A DNA stretch of 64,000 bases from Lentzea sp. NBRC 105346. GTDB taxonomy: Bacteria; Actinomycetota; Actinomycetes; Mycobacteriales; Pseudonocardiaceae. The stretch lies in contig NZ_BSTQ01000003.1 in assembly GCF_030269605.1 (NCBI RefSeq), positions 434,001 through 498,000 on the forward strand, written 5' to 3'. Position numbers and translations under genes: made by a program. The notes under the pieces are model-generated. The model was not told the origin of the DNA. It searched no databases and saw only the letters and a program-made list of their open reading frames with translations. Positions within the stretch are counted from its first letter, which is position 1. Every line of letters starts with the position of its first letter. Positions 44,288-54,277 of the stretch are shown one piece after another.

Positions 44288-45047
44288 CACGGTCTTCCTC
44301 GCGGCCAGGCACCTGAACGACGCCCTGGCCGGGAAGACTTTGCTGCGCGCCGACCTGCGCCACCCTCGGCTGTCCACTGTGGACCTCACTGGTCAGACCG
44401 TGCTCGGCGTGCGCTCGTTCGGCAAACGCATGTTCACCCGGCTGTCGTCCGAACTGAGCCTGCACAGCCACTTCCGCATGGACGGCGAGTGGCACCTCTA
44501 CCGGCCGGGCGAGAAGTGGCGCCGGCCGGGACATCAGGCGCGCGTGGTGTTCGAGGTGGACGATCGCCAGGCCATCGGGTTCGCACTGCACGACCTGGAA
44601 CTCCTGCCCACCGCCGAAGAAGACCGGCTGATCAGCCATCTCGGCCCCGACCTGCTGGCCGAGGAGTTCGACGAGGAGCTGGCACTTTCCCGGTTGACCG
44701 CGGATCCGTCGCGCGAGATCGGCCTGGCGTTGCTGGACCAACGTGTGATGGCCGGAGTCGGAAACCTTTACAAGACCGAGGTCTGCTTCCTGCTCGGCGC
44801 CTCGCCGTGGGCGCCGGTGTCCGCCGTGGACGCGCGCAAGGCCGTCGCGTTGTCGCGAAAACTGTTGATGGCCAACCGATGGCACCCCGCGCAGATCACC
44901 ACGGGCGATCGCCGCCGGCCGCACTGGGTGTACGGGCGCGCCGGACGGCCGTGCCTGAAATGCGGCACACGGGTGAAGTCGGGCACCCAGGGACCGGACG
45001 AGCAGGCGCGGGTGGCGTATTTCTGCCCGAATTGCCAAAACGGGTGA
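44274..45047 (+). CDS. nei2: Nei2-type DNA glycosylase/AP lyase
   Basis: A 257-residue Fpg/Nei base-excision repair enzyme for oxidised bases. It begins MPEGDTVF, giving Pro2 as nucleophile and Glu3, followed by SFGKRMFTRL and LHSHFRMDGEWHLY. The helix-two-turn-helix includes VMAGVGNLYKTEVCFLLG. The zinc finger is CLKCGTRVK with CPNCQ at the end. It overlaps the ParA gene, so the two are probably co-expressed. Confidence 0.93.
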   Translation: MPEGDTVFLAARHLNDALAGKTLLRADLRHPRLSTVDLTGQTVLGVRSFGKRMFTRLSSELSLHSHFRMDGEWHLYRPGEKWRRPGHQARVVFEVDDRQAIGFALHDLELLPTAEEDRLISHLGPDLLAEEFDEELALSRLTADPSREIGLALLDQRVMAGVGNLYKTEVCFLLGASPWAPVSAVDARKAVALSRKLLMANRWHPAQITTGDRRRPHWVYGRAGRPCLKCGTRVKSGTQGPDEQARVAYFCPNCQNG

Positions 45048-45079
45048 ACCGAGTCGCACTGGCGTTCGTGTCCTCGGAC

Positions 45080-46354
45080 ATGGCCCTGAATCTGGATGCG
45101 CTCCGCCCAGGCTTCACCGAGGACCCATACTCGACGCTCGCCGGACTGCGCGAGCGGGGACCCGTCCACCAGGTCGAGATCTTCGGCATGCCGATGTGGC
45201 TCGTGACCAGGTACCGGGACGTGAAGGCGGCGCTGGGCGACCCGCTGCTGTCGTCGCACGGGTCGAGCGCGTCCGAGGCGACCAAGGCGCTCCCGATGAT
45301 CCAGGGCGGCTGGTTCAGCGAGGTGTCGCGGCACATGCTGATGAGCGACCCGCCCGACCACGGCAGGCTGCGCCGCGCGGTGAGCCGTGAGTTCACGCCG
45401 CGCCGCATCGCCGCGCTGCGACCACGCATCCAGGAGCTCGCCGACACGCTGCTCGACCTCGTGATCCCGGCGGGCAAGGCGGACCTGATCTCGTCGTTCG
45501 CCGCGCCGCTGCCGATCACCGTGATCATGGAGCTGCTCGGTGTGCCGGACGTGGACCAGGAGAACTTCCGGTACTGGGCCGACGTCGTGACCGGCGTGCA
45601 CGAGGGTGATCACGAGCTGATCCCGCAGGTGCACGCCGAGGCGGCCGGCTACCTCCGCGACCTGGTCGCGCACAAGCGAACGTCCGAAGAGGACGACCTG
45701 ATCGGAGCGCTCGCGCGCGTGGCCGGCCCGGACGCGCTGACCGACGACGAGCTCGTGTCGCTGGCGTTCCTGCTGCTCGTGGCCGGGTACACCACGACGA
45801 TCGACCTGATCGGCAACGGCACGCTGGCGTTGCTGCGCAACCCCGAACAGCTGGAGCTGCTGCGCGAGGCGCCGTCCATGCTGCCGGGCGCGATCGAGGA
45901 GTTCCTGCGGTTCGACGGCCCCACCTCGCACGCCACCCTGCGGTTCGCCAAACCGGGCCTGAACATCGGCGGCGTGGAGATCCCGGCGGGCGACCTCGTG
46001 CTGCTCTCGCTCGCGTCCGCCGACCACGACCCGGAGCGCTTCCCGCGCGCCGAGGCGTTGAACATCGAGCGCGCGGACCGCCAGCACCTGGCGTTCGGGC
46101 ACGGCATCCACTTCTGCATCGGGGCGCCGCTGGCCCGGCTGGAGGGCGAGATCGCGTTCCGGTCGCTGCTGGCGCGGCTGCCCGGTCTGGCGCTGGACAC
46201 CTCCGAGCCGCTCGACTGGCGCGTGTCGATCAACATCCGGGGGCTGAAGAAGCTGCCCGTGACGTTCCGCCAGCCCGTGGTGCCCTCCGTGCCGCTGGAC
46301 GAGCAGAAGACCGTTCAGGTGCCCAAGCCCAAGATCGGCGGCAGCAGGACATAA
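45080..46354 (+). CDS. Cytochrome P450
   Basis: A 424-residue soluble bacterial P450. The I-helix oxygen-binding motif is [14 protein letters not shown] (AGxTT), the ExxR region is [20 protein letters not shown], and the haem loop is [19 protein letters not shown] with Cys as axial ligand. The ATG is 32 bp past nei2. No dedicated ferredoxin or reductase lies alongside. The substrate cannot be inferred. Confidence 0.93.
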   Translation: MALNLDALRPGFTEDPYSTLAGLRERGPVHQVEIFGMPMWLVTRYRDVKAALGDPLLSSHGSSASEATKALPMIQGGWFSEVSRHMLMSDPPDHGRLRRAVSREFTPRRIAALRPRIQELADTLLDLVIPAGKADLISSFAAPLPITVIMELLGVPDVDQENFRYWADVVTGVHEGDHELIPQVHAEAAGYLRDLVAHKRTSEEDDLIGALARVAGPDALTDDELVSLAFLLLVAGYTTTIDLIGNGTLALLRNPEQLELLREAPSMLPGAIEEFLRFDGPTSHATLRFAKPGLNIGGVEIPAGDLVLLSLASADHDPERFPRAEALNIERADRQHLAFGHGIHFCIGAPLARLEGEIAFRSLLARLPGLALDTSEPLDWRVSINIRGLKKLPVTFRQPVVPSVPLDEQKTVQVPKPKIGGSRT

Positions 46355-46364
46355 GCTGCTGCGT

Positions 46365-47378
46365 GTGGTCTACAAGCAGGTGGTTCGCAAGGCGTTGTTC
46401 CGCCTGCACGGTGGTGATGCCGAACGGGTGCACGAGACGACCCTGAAGGCGTTGCGCTCGCTCAGCCCGCTGATGCGGTTCAGCACGGCCGGGGGCAACG
46501 AGCGCACGGTGTTCGGCATCCGCTTCCCCAACCCCGTCGGACTCGCCGCCGGCCTGGACAAGGACGGCCGCGCGCTGCCCGCGTGGGCCGCGCTGGGGTT
46601 CGGGTTCGTCGAGGTCGGCACGGTGACGTGGCACCCGCAGCCGGGCAACCCGAAGCCGCGCCTGTTCCGGTTGCGCGACAGCGAAGCGATCATCAACCGG
46701 ATGGGCTTCAACAACGCCGGTTCCCAGGCGCTCGCCGACCGGCTGGACGGTCTCAAGCTCAAGGCGCCGCTGGGCATCTCGCTCGGAAAGTCCAAGGTCA
46801 CCCCGGTCGAGGAGGCCGTCGAGGACTACCGGCAGTCGCTCAAGGCGCTCTACCGGTTCGGTGACTACTTCGCGATCAACGTCAGCTCCCCCAACACGCC
46901 CGGTCTGCGCAGCCTGCAGGACAAGGGCGCGCTGGACGAGCTGCTCGGCGAGCTCGTCGCCACGGCGTCCGATCTCGCCGCCGGGCAGGCGCGCAAGCCG
47001 ATCCTGGTCAAGATCGCGCCCGACCTCACCGAGCCCGCGATCGGCGAGGTCCTGGACGTGTGCGCCGCGCACGGCATCGACGGCCTGATCGCCACCAACA
47101 CCACGCTGAGCCGCGACGGCCTGCGTCCGGCGGACCAGGCGCTCGCCGGCGAGGCGGGCGGGCTGAGCGGGCGGCCGCTGACCGAACGCGCGCGCGAGGT
47201 CGTGCGGTTCGTCAGCAAGGAGACCGGCGGCAAGCTGCCGATCATCGGGGTCGGCGGGATCTTCTCCCCGGACGACGCCAAGGCCATGCTCGACGCGGGC
47301 GCCAGCCTGCTGCAGATCTACACCGGGTTCATCTACGAGGGTCCCGGCCTGGTGAAACGGATCAACCGGGAACTGTGA
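46365..47378 (+). CDS. pyrD: Quinone-dependent dihydroorotate dehydrogenase (class 2)
   Basis: Oxidises dihydroorotate to orotate in pyrimidine synthesis, passing electrons to quinone at the membrane. The 337-residue protein has the class 2 N-terminal amphipathic segment ([19 protein letters not shown]), [20 protein letters not shown] and [14 protein letters not shown] with the catalytic Ser. Its C-terminal FMN-binding motif is [20 protein letters not shown]. It starts at GTG and converges with the GT2 gene, overlapping it by 17 bp. Confidence 0.96.
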   Translation: MVYKQVVRKALFRLHGGDAERVHETTLKALRSLSPLMRFSTAGGNERTVFGIRFPNPVGLAAGLDKDGRALPAWAALGFGFVEVGTVTWHPQPGNPKPRLFRLRDSEAIINRMGFNNAGSQALADRLDGLKLKAPLGISLGKSKVTPVEEAVEDYRQSLKALYRFGDYFAINVSSPNTPGLRSLQDKGALDELLGELVATASDLAAGQARKPILVKIAPDLTEPAIGEVLDVCAAHGIDGLIATNTTLSRDGLRPADQALAGEAGGLSGRPLTERAREVVRFVSKETGGKLPIIGVGGIFSPDDAKAMLDAGASLLQIYTGFIYEGPGLVKRINREL

Positions 47379-48588
47379 CGCCGGTGCGTTCGACGTGCTC
47401 CCAGCGGCTCGCCGGGCGGTGCTGGCGCAGGAACGTCGCCACCGAGCGCAGCACGGCCGAGAAGTCGACCACGACGATCACCATGAGCAGCGGGTAGGCG
47501 AACGGCGCGAGCGCCAGCAGGATCGCCTTGTCCCCCAACGCCTCCGTGCGATCGCCGAGCACGGTGAACAGCGCGACGCCGGTGTAGACCGCGCACAGCA
47601 GCCCGACGCCGACGAACCAGCCCGTGCGCGCGGTCGCGCTGATCACCACGTACAGGAAGAGCGGCTCCAGCAGCACCAGCACCTCGCCGGCCGCGGTGTA
47701 GGGCAGGTGCAGCCACGACAGCAGGCGTGAGTGCTGCGGCCGCCGGCTGAAGAACAGCGAGCGGTGCTTCGCGAACGCCTGCAGCCGCCCGAACTTCCAC
47801 CGGAACCGTTGCCGCATCAGGCCGCGGAACGACGGCACGCCCTCGGTCCACGCGACGACGTCGGCAGCGAACACGATGCGCCACTGGATGTTCCCGACGC
47901 GTTCGAGGATCTTCATCGAGAAGTCGATGTCCTCGGTCATCGTGTCGGTGTCGAACAGCCCGCACCGCCGGACGATCTCCGTGCGGAACGCCGAGCCGAC
48001 GCCGCCGATCACGTACTCGCAGTTGAACACCGTGTAGCCCTGCTTGAGCCGGTGCACGACCGCGTACTCGAGCCGTTGCACCCACCCGAGCACGCCGCGC
48101 GGCGCCAGGATCTTGACGTTCGCGGCGGCCGCCAGCACGCGGGGATCGGCGAAGTGGGCGACCATCCGCTCGACGGCGTACCGGGTGACCATCGAGTCGG
48201 CGTCGAGCACCATCAGCAGGCCGTCGCCGACGTGGGCGACGCCCGTGTTGATCGCCGCGGCCTTGCCCGCGTTCGGCTGGCTGACGACGGTGAGCCGGGG
48301 GTCGGTGACCTCGCCGAGCACCGCGAGCGTGCGGTCGCTCGATCCGTCGTCCACGACGATCACGCGGACGTCGTCGTAGGAGCTGTTGAGCACCGACCGG
48401 ACGGCGCGCACGACGCACAGCTCCTCGTTGTACGCGGGGATGACGACCCACACGCTCGGCCGGTAGCCCGGTGCCGGCTCGGCCTTCGAGAGCGACAGGT
48501 CGTAGAGGTCCGCCGCGACGAGGACGACGCAGATGCGGCTGACGCCGATGATGGCCAGCGTCACCATCAGCACGCTCAGGAGGTTCAC
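47362..48588 (-). CDS. Processive family 2 glycosyltransferase, membrane
   Basis: A 408-residue membrane glycosyltransferase of the PgaC/BcsA/hyaluronan-synthase group. One N-terminal helix and at least three C-terminal helices flank the GT-A domain. Visible motifs are [33 protein letters not shown] and the processivity motif RQRFRWKFG. The product is an unknown exported beta-linked polymer. The GTG start overlaps the stop of a 35-residue membrane peptide gene by 4 bp. Confidence 0.9.
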   Translation of the reverse strand: MNLLSVLMVTLAIIGVSRICVVLVAADLYDLSLSKAEPAPGYRPSVWVVIPAYNEELCVVRAVRSVLNSSYDDVRVIVVDDGSSDRTLAVLGEVTDPRLTVVSQPNAGKAAAINTGVAHVGDGLLMVLDADSMVTRYAVERMVAHFADPRVLAAAANVKILAPRGVLGWVQRLEYAVVHRLKQGYTVFNCEYVIGGVGSAFRTEIVRRCGLFDTDTMTEDIDFSMKILERVGNIQWRIVFAADVVAWTEGVPSFRGLMRQRFRWKFGRLQAFAKHRSLFFSRRPQHSRLLSWLHLPYTAAGEVLVLLEPLFLYVVISATARTGWFVGVGLLCAVYTGVALFTVLGDRTEALGDKAILLALAPFAYPLLMVIVVVDFSAVLRSVATFLRQHRPASRWEHVERTGVTVPG

Positions 48589-48692
48589 GAGCGTGTCCTG
48601 CGCTGGCGCAGCAGCCGGATCCTAGACGCCGTCAGACTGCTCACAATGATCACGCACGCGGTGATCAGCACCATGTAGTACGCCGCCAACAT
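48585..48692 (-). CDS. 35-residue single-helix membrane peptide coupled to GT2
   Basis: MLAAYYMVLITACVIIVSSL, followed by [15 protein letters not shown]: one transmembrane helix and a strongly basic cytoplasmic end. The ATG has an excellent SD, AGGAGGG six bases upstream, and the stop overlaps the glycosyltransferase start (GTGA). This is strong evidence for translation. A role as a small accessory subunit of the glycosyltransferase, analogous in position to PgaD, is inference. Confidence 0.75.
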   Translation of the reverse strand: MLAAYYMVLITACVIIVSSLTASRIRLLRQRRTRS

Positions 48693-48772
48693 CCAAACCC
48701 TCCTGATTCCACTTGCGTTGCTCAGGGGGGATCGGCCGGGCAGTTCATTTGCAAAACCACACGATGGTGTGC

Positions 48773-50029
48773 TCAGGACGGGCGTAATGCGGCCCGCAGC
48801 CAGCGCAGCACCGGGTGCAGGATCACGATCAGCAACGAGCCCCAGACCAGGCCGCCCATCTCCAGCGTGCCGATCCTGAGGGTCAGGTCGCCGACACCGG
48901 CGATGAGCGCCGCGCCGCCGACCATGGCGTTCGTCGGGTTGGTGAGGTCGACGCGGGCGTTCGTCCAGATCCGCATGCCGATCAGCGCGATGAGGCCGTA
49001 GAGGACCAGCGTGAGGCCGCCGAGCACGCCCGGCGGAATGGTGCCGAGCAACGCCGTGAACTTCGGTGAGAACGACAGCAGGATCGTGAAGCCGGCGGCG
49101 AACGCGTAGGCGGCCGTCGAGTACACCTTCGTGACGGCCATGACGCCGATGTTCTCGGAGTACGTGGTCGTGCCGCTGCCGCCGCCCAGCCCGGCCAGCG
49201 TCGTCGACAGGCCGTTGGCGATGATCGAGTCGCCGATGCTGCCGTCGAGGTTGCGACCGGTCAGCGCGGAGACGGCCTTCACGTGGCCGACGTTCTCGGC
49301 GACCAGCACGATCACCACGGGCAGCACGAGCAGCACGACGGACGGGCGCAACTCCGGGCGCTGCAACTGCGGCAGCCCGATCCAGGCGGCCTCGCGCAGG
49401 GCGTCCAGCCGCGAGTCGTCGATCTGGCCGAACACGAACGCGCCCGCCCACACGGCGGCCACCCCGAGCAGGACCGACAGGCGGAACAGCAGGCCGCGGC
49501 CGAGTACCCCGCAGATCAGCACCAGTCCGGTCGTCACCGCGGCGAGCAGCGGCTGCTTGGAGAACTGGTCGGTCGAGGTGTGCGAGAGGTTCAGCCCGAT
49601 GAGGATCACCACGGCACCGGTGACGACCGGCGGCATCACGGACTCGAGCATCCGCACGCCGAGCGCCTTCACCGCGATCCCGACGACGATCACCAGCAGG
49701 CCGGCGGCGAGCACGCCGCCGAGCTGGGCGGCGGTGCCCTGTTCGCGGGCGGCGGCGAGCGGGGCGACGAACGCGAACGACGAGCCGAGGTAGCTGGGCA
49801 CGCGGTTCTTGGTGATCACCAGGAACAGCAGGGTGCCGATGCCGGAGAAGAAGAGGGTCGTGGCGACGGGAAGGCCGGTGGCGACCGGGACGAGCACGGT
49901 GGCGCCGAACATGGCGACCAGGTGCTGCACGCCGAACCCGATGGTGAGCGGCCAGCTCAGCCGCTCTTGCGGTGCGACGGTTTCACTGTCGGTGATCCGA
50001 CCGTCTCCGTGCACGGTCCACAACGCCAA
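48773..50029 (-). CDS. Uracil/xanthine permease (NCS2 family)
   Basis: A 418-residue NCS2 nucleobase:cation symporter, probably of 14 membrane segments. Recognisable motifs are GFGVQHLVAMFGATVLVP, SSFAFVAPLAAA, LVAENVGHVKAVSALTGRNL and the substrate loop GGSGTTTYSENIGVMAVTKV. I favour the TTG 7 nt after GGGAGG as start; an earlier TTG would add six residues and overlap the SD. Whether uracil or xanthine is carried cannot be told. It fits with the nearby pyrD as nucleotide supply. Confidence 0.88.
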   Translation of the reverse strand: MALWTVHGDGRITDSETVAPQERLSWPLTIGFGVQHLVAMFGATVLVPVATGLPVATTLFFSGIGTLLFLVITKNRVPSYLGSSFAFVAPLAAAREQGTAAQLGGVLAAGLLVIVVGIAVKALGVRMLESVMPPVVTGAVVILIGLNLSHTSTDQFSKQPLLAAVTTGLVLICGVLGRGLLFRLSVLLGVAAVWAGAFVFGQIDDSRLDALREAAWIGLPQLQRPELRPSVVLLVLPVVIVLVAENVGHVKAVSALTGRNLDGSIGDSIIANGLSTTLAGLGGGSGTTTYSENIGVMAVTKVYSTAAYAFAAGFTILLSFSPKFTALLGTIPPGVLGGLTLVLYGLIALIGMRIWTNARVDLTNPTNAMVGGAALIAGVGDLTLRIGTLEMGGLVWGSLLIVILHPVLRWLRAALRPS

Positions 50030-50095
50030 CGCAATGCCTCCCGGCAAACCCAGCCGGACCAGCCCCAGCCCGACTCAGGGATCCTGCCACGCCAT

Positions 50096-50106
50096 GTAGT
50101 GACTAC
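50096..50106. promoter_or_regulatory. Small palindrome upstream of the permease gene
   Basis: GTAGTGACTAC is a perfect 11-bp palindrome about 65 bp upstream of the permease start, in an AT-richer spacer of 150 bp. It could be an operator half of a GntR-type site; nothing else supports that. Confidence 0.3.
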
Positions 50107-50196
50107 GGCTAGATAACGGTCTGATAATCACACGATAGACGTAGCGATATCCAGCGCCGATCGAACCTTTTGCCAAAGTTGGCTACGGTATGTGAC

Positions 50197-51003
50197 TCAG
50201 AACGCTGTGTAACCGGAGATGTCGCGCATGGCGGAGGCCAGGCCGGCCAGGTGATCGGTGGCGTCGTCGAGCAGAGCCCGAGGGTTCTGCGCGGTGCTGG
50301 CGGCCAGCGCGCTGCCCGCCGCCGCGACCAGGGCGCAGTAGCCGTCGACGCCGTCCGCGAGCCGGGCCCGCAGGTTCCGGACGCCGTCGATCAACGGCCC
50401 GCGTTCCAGCGGCGGAGCGGTGTTGCGAGCGCGTTCGACGGCCTGCAGCTGCGCCGAGACCGCGCGGATCGCGTGCGACGCCTGTGCGGCGGTCTCGCGG
50501 GCGTGCTGGACGCTCGCGGTGGGCATGGAGGTGAGCGCTGACGAGTCCAGCTGTCGCAATAACTCCGCCAGGGTGTCCTCGGCGTTGTGCAGCTGTTCCA
50601 TCGGCACGCGCGCCGCGGAGATGTGCGGCGGCAGCGGCGGCCGGGCCGGCGCCATGGTCAGCTCCAGGCGCTGCCGCGCGGCGGTGAGCTGCCGCATCTT
50701 CTGCCCGGTGCGGATCGCCAGCACGCCGGTCACGCCGGCGCCGATCGTGCCGAAGACGCCGAACGCCTCCCCCAGCACACCGGTGAACCCGAACACCGCG
50801 AGCGTGCCGAAGATCGTGATCCAGATCGACCACAACGTCAGCACGGCACTGAGCCGCTGCCGCTTGCGCTCGATCTTGCGCCGCGGGTCGTTCCAAGCGA
50901 CGATCCGCTCCCTGACCTGCTCGGCGAGTGGATGCCCCCGGAGCTGGGCGCTGACCAGGTCGACGATCTCGTCGGCGCGTCGTCTCCGGGGCTCCATCAT
51001 CAC
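50197..51003 (-). CDS. pspM: PspM-like envelope stress membrane protein
   Basis: A 268-residue protein in the position of mycobacterial Rv2743c (PspM), directly below pspA. A soluble N-terminus (RRRRADEIVDLVSAQLRG) is followed by two membrane helices near residues 57-78 and 80-97. A long helical C-terminal domain rich in Ala, Arg and Gln comes next. PspM binds PspA at the membrane in mycobacteria. It lies 14 bp below pspA, so co-transcription is likely. Confidence 0.85.
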   Translation of the reverse strand: MMMEPRRRRADEIVDLVSAQLRGHPLAEQVRERIVAWNDPRRKIERKRQRLSAVLTLWSIWITIFGTLAVFGFTGVLGEAFGVFGTIGAGVTGVLAIRTGQKMRQLTAARQRLELTMAPARPPLPPHISAARVPMEQLHNAEDTLAELLRQLDSSALTSMPTASVQHARETAAQASHAIRAVSAQLQAVERARNTAPPLERGPLIDGVRNLRARLADGVDGYCALVAAAGSALAASTAQNPRALLDDATDHLAGLASAMRDISGYTAF

Positions 51004-51017
51004 GTCGAGGCTCCTGA

Positions 51018-51857
51018 TCAGTTCTGGGCGGGCGGTGCCTGCTGCTGCGTCTTCTGCTCCTGCGCGACGCGCTGCTGGATCTCGGCCTGAATGCTCGCCG
51101 CGGCGCTGTTCGAACCGGCGGTCACCTGCGGAGTGGCACCACCCATGGACGCGCGGATCTGCTCCAGCCGTGACGCACCCGCCATAGCGGTCGTCGACTG
51201 CTGCACCTCGAGCATGCGGCCCTGCACCGAGTTACCCGCGAGCTCAGCGGCGCCCACCGCGGTCGCGTACCGCTTCTCGATCTTGTCGCGAACCTCTTCC
51301 AGCGACGGGACGTTGCCCGGCGCGGCGAGCTCGGTCATCGACCGCAGCGACGCGGAGACCTGCTCCTGCATCTTCGCCTGCTCCAGCTGGCTGAGCAGCT
51401 TCGTGCGCTCGGCGAGCTTCTGCTGCAGCACCATGGCGTTGCGCTCGACCGCCTGCTTGGCCTGCGCGGCCGCCTGCAGCGACTGGTCGTGCAGCGTCTT
51501 CAGGTCCTCGATGCCCTGCTCGGCCGTGACCAGCTGCGTAGCGAAGCTCTGCGCCGCGTTCTCGAACTGCTGCGCCTTCTGCTCGTCGCCCTTGGAGCGG
51601 GCCTCGTCGGCCAGCACGAGCGCCTGCCGTGCGGACGCCTGCAGCTTCTCGACCTCGCCGAGCTGGCGGTTCAGCTTCATCTCCAGCTGACGCTGGTTGC
51701 CGATGACGGCGGCGGCCTGCTGGGACAACGCCTGGTGCTGGCGCTGGGCCTCTTCGATGGCCTGCTGGATCTGCACCTTCGGGTCGGCGTGCTCATCGAT
51801 TTTGGACGAGAACGCCGCCATGAGGTACTTCCAGGCCTTCACGAACGGGTTGGCCAT
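51018..51857 (-). CDS. pspA: Phage shock protein A (PspA/IM30)
   Basis: An ESCRT-III-like membrane-stress protein of 279 residues. It starts [20 protein letters not shown] (amphipathic helix), then long coiled-coil helices ([38 protein letters not shown]). The C-terminus is Ala/Gln-rich. In relatives the gene is activated by ClgR, whose gene lies 0.9 kb upstream beyond a repeat-rich spacer. Confidence 0.95.
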   Translation of the reverse strand: MANPFVKAWKYLMAAFSSKIDEHADPKVQIQQAIEEAQRQHQALSQQAAAVIGNQRQLEMKLNRQLGEVEKLQASARQALVLADEARSKGDEQKAQQFENAAQSFATQLVTAEQGIEDLKTLHDQSLQAAAQAKQAVERNAMVLQQKLAERTKLLSQLEQAKMQEQVSASLRSMTELAAPGNVPSLEEVRDKIEKRYATAVGAAELAGNSVQGRMLEVQQSTTAMAGASRLEQIRASMGGATPQVTAGSNSAAASIQAEIQQRVAQEQKTQQQAPPAQN

Positions 51858-52687
51858 CTCCTACGCCTGCCTTCTAGGTGCCGGGTGTTGGAACCATCGT
51901 CTCAATTGTGCGGCCGTGCTTCCACCAAGCCGGGGAGATATCCGGGATGCCCCTGAGTCCGCCCCGACTTTCGAATGCACGACCCTTCGACGCCAATCCT
52001 GCCCTCGTCGTTGCGCCCGCGTGCCGCAACGCGGCGTGACGTGGCCAACCCGTTGCCTGAGGACTCGCGCGCACCAGGGCGGGATTGTCGGACTCTGGCG
52101 CTACGGTCGGCTGGGGGTGTGTCGGCGCGCAGGCGAGTTGAGCTGCCCCCGTATCCAGGCTAGCGAGGGGGACCGACAACCGGCTGGGTTGAGGATTCGC
52201 GGGTCTGGGTTGAGGACTCGCATGCACGATGCGCGAAGCGCGAGCCACGGGAACGTGGGACTCGGGGCGCGGGAACGTGGGACTCGCGGGCCGCGAACTT
52301 ACGACTCGCGATGCGGAGCGAGCGAGCCCCCACCCGCGCGCCAGCGCAGGAAACCAGCTGGTGGTGGGCCCCTCCCGTCGCATCGCAGGCGAAGCCCTGC
52401 CGCATCCGAGACCCCAGGTCAAGCACGCTTTTCGCTTGACCTGGGGTCTCGGATGTGGCTGCCTCAGGTGCGATGCGACGGGAGGGGCACACCACCCCAA
52501 CGCAACCCACTACGAAAAGAAGGCACGGCTGGGCCCCTCTTTGAGCTGAGCCGGGGTCCGGGGCGGAGCCCCGAGCAGTAAAGGCGACCACGCACGAAAC
52601 CGGCAGCCAAGGAAAGTCAGCGCGTCACCCAACGCAACCCACCACGGAAGCCGCCGCGTCAACACAAACGCAAGCCGACATGCGAAA
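51858..52687. other. Repeat-rich spacer between clgR and pspA
   Basis: About 830 bp with no credible gene. From 52050 to 52330 short words recur in decayed direct repeats: GGGTTGAGGAYTCGC twice near 52185-52220, GAACGTGGGACTCG twice near 52250-52285, and several isolated GACTCGC. Next come the 137-bp nested palindrome and a GGGGTCCGGGGCGGAGCCCC hairpin word near 52553-52572, a sequence style common after genes in actinobacteria. All open frames translate to low-complexity text. Confidence 0.7.
52360..52496. repeat. 137-bp nested inverted repeat
   Basis: An outer 28-bp stem (52360-52387 with 52469-52496, one mismatch; contains CCCCTCCCGTCGCATCGCA) encloses an asymmetric internal loop. An inner 26-bp stem (52399-52424 with 52434-52459, one wobble; contains GAGACCCCAGGTCAAGC) closes a 9-nt loop ACGCTTTTC. 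The whole can fold into a single rod-like hairpin. It may be a MITE-like element or a structured RNA between clgR and pspA. Confidence 0.85.
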
Positions 52688-52713
52688 CAGCCCGCAGGTC
52701 ACCCCACGGGCTG
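52688..52713 (-). terminator. Hairpin downstream of clgR
   Basis: On the minus strand CAGCCCG pairs with CGGGCTG across a 12-nt loop and is followed by TTTCG, 15 bp beyond the clgR stop. A modest intrinsic terminator. Confidence 0.55.
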
Positions 52714-52727
52714 CTCAACCCAGCACA

Positions 52728-53138
52728 TCAGGCGACAAGGACCGCCTTGGACGACTGCCCGATAGACGTCGAGAGCCGGTGACTGAGCACAGGCTGCAGA
52801 CGCAGGTCGGACAGATCGTCGGAGATCATCGCGGGCAGCACCCGGCCACCCTCCAGCTTCCCTGTGGCCGTGGCGGTCTCAGGCAGCGTGTCCGGCGTCT
52901 GCGACACGGCGCCGATGTCGGACGCGACCTTGTGCAGTAACTCGGACAGTGGCAGGTCCAGCGCTTCGCAGATGGCGGCCAGCAGTTCGCTGGACGCCTC
53001 CTTGCGGCCACGTTCCACTTCAGACAGGTACCCCAGGCTGACACGGGCGGTCCGAGAGACCTCGCGCAGCGTGCGGCGTTGGGTTGTGCGAGCGTGGCGG
53101 AGCCGATCACCGATCGCCTCGCGTAGCAGCACGGTCAT
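52728..53138 (-). CDS. clgR: Transcriptional activator ClgR
   Basis: A 136-residue XRE-family activator of clp protease and psp genes in actinobacteria. The helix-turn-helix reads [20 protein letters not shown] and is followed by [20 protein letters not shown]. The start ATG ([17 protein letters not shown]) matches the conserved N-terminus. The last residues are SSKAVLVA, a hydrophobic ssrA-like end consistent with the known Clp-dependent turnover of ClgR. A ClgR-type operator lies 75 bp upstream. Confidence 0.92.
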   Translation of the reverse strand: MTVLLREAIGDRLRHARTTQRRTLREVSRTARVSLGYLSEVERGRKEASSELLAAICEALDLPLSELLHKVASDIGAVSQTPDTLPETATATGKLEGGRVLPAMISDDLSDLRLQPVLSHRLSTSIGQSSKAVLVA

Positions 53139-53213
53139 CGCGCGCCTCCTTCCGGCCGGCCGTGCCCCTACGTTACCGATCGACTCCGACAACGGGCAGT
53201 GACTTCAGAACAC

Positions 53214-53230
53214 GTCCGCCAAGGGCGAAC
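53214..53230 (-). promoter_or_regulatory. ClgR-box-like operator upstream of clgR
   Basis: Read toward clgR, GTTCGCCCTTGGCGGAC keeps the CGC-N5-GCG core of the described ClgR operator with near-symmetrical flanks. It lies between cinA and clgR, which predicts ClgR autoregulation, as known in Corynebacterium and Streptomyces. Confidence 0.6.
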
Positions 53231-53243
53231 GTGCGGGGCGGGC

Positions 53244-53717
53244 TCAATGTTCCCCGCCGCCGGTCACCGGCAGGTTGTCCGCCAGCAGGAGCAGTGCGTT
53301 TTCGACCGCTTTCGAACGTACCTCGTGCCGGTCGCCACGCACAGTGATGGTCCGCACACACGATACGCCGGGTCCCACTAGGGCGATGTGCACGGTTCCA
53401 GGTGAGACGCCGTCCTGCGGATCCGGGCCCGCCACGCCCGTCAGGCCGAGGCCCCATGTGGCACCGCAGCGGTCGCGCGCCCCCGCAGCCAGCTGCCGCG
53501 CGACCTCGGGGTGCACCGCGCCATGCGAATCCAACAAGTCGAGATCGACACCAGCCAGGGTGTGCTTCAACGACGTCGCGTACACGATCAGGCCGCCGCG
53601 CACCACGGCCGACGAGCCCGGGATCTTGGTCAGCTCCGCGCACACCAGGCCCGCGGTGAGCGACTCAGCGGTCGCGACCGTCTCGCCGCGCGAGCGAAGC
53701 AGCTCGACTACGTTCAC
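53244..53717 (-). CDS. CinA C-terminal domain protein (nicotinamide-nucleotide amidase type)
   Basis: A 157-residue protein equal to the C-terminal amidase domain of CinA/PncC. VATAESLTAGLVCAELTKIP carries the conserved catalytic Ser-Leu-Thr-xG region, GGLIVYATSLKHTLAGV follows, and GLTGVAGPD is typical. Family enzymes deamidate nicotinamide mononucleotide. The N-terminal MoCF-like domain of full CinA is absent, as is common. The GTG start overlaps the pgsA stop by 4 bp. Confidence 0.9.
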   Translation of the reverse strand: MNVVELLRSRGETVATAESLTAGLVCAELTKIPGSSAVVRGGLIVYATSLKHTLAGVDLDLLDSHGAVHPEVARQLAAGARDRCGATWGLGLTGVAGPDPQDGVSPGTVHIALVGPGVSCVRTITVRGDRHEVRSKAVENALLLLADNLPVTGGGEH

Positions 53718-54277
53718 GCCGCGGCCCGCAGGCGCACCGCGCGGACCACGTAGTCGATGCCGGTGACGACGGTCAGGACGACCGCGGCCGCCATGGTCAC
53801 CCAGGCCAGCAGCTCGACGGGGCCGGTGAGCGGCAGCAGGAACAGGCCGATCGCGACGATCTGCAGCAGGGTCTTGGCCTTGCCGCCGGGGCTGGCGGCG
53901 ATCACGCCGTACCTGATCACCCAGAACCGCAGGAACGTCACGCCCCACTCGCGCACCAGGATCACGATGGTGATCCACCACGGCACCACGCCGAGCACGC
54001 TCAGCCCGACCAGCGCGGAGCCCGTGAGGGCCTTGTCCGCGATCGGGTCGGCGATCTTGCCGAAGTCGGTGATGAGCTTGTACTTGCGGGCCAGGTTGCC
54101 GTCGACGTGGTCGGTGACGCTCGCGACGGCGAAGATTCCGAACGCCACCAGGCGCCAGAACGTGTCGTGCCCGCCGTTGGTGAACAACGCGACCAGGAAG
54201 ACCGGCACGAGCACCAGCCGCGACACCGTGAGGATGTTCGCGACGTTGAGCAGCGGAACCTTCCTGGCCTCGGTCAC
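53714..54277 (-). CDS. pgsA: CDP-diacylglycerol--glycerol-3-phosphate phosphatidyltransferase
   Basis: Makes phosphatidylglycerol phosphate. The 187-residue membrane protein has the CDP-alcohol phosphotransferase signature as [20 protein letters not shown] and then IADPIADK; the canonical first D-G pair reads D-H-V-D-G here. Four to five helices are visible. The GTG start overlaps rimO, and the order rimO-pgsA-cinA-clgR resembles the mycobacterial pgsA3-clgR neighbourhood. Confidence 0.93.
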   Translation of the reverse strand: MTEARKVPLLNVANILTVSRLVLVPVFLVALFTNGGHDTFWRLVAFGIFAVASVTDHVDGNLARKYKLITDFGKIADPIADKALTGSALVGLSVLGVVPWWITIVILVREWGVTFLRFWVIRYGVIAASPGGKAKTLLQIVAIGLFLLPLTGPVELLAWVTMAAAVVLTVVTGIDYVVRAVRLRAAA

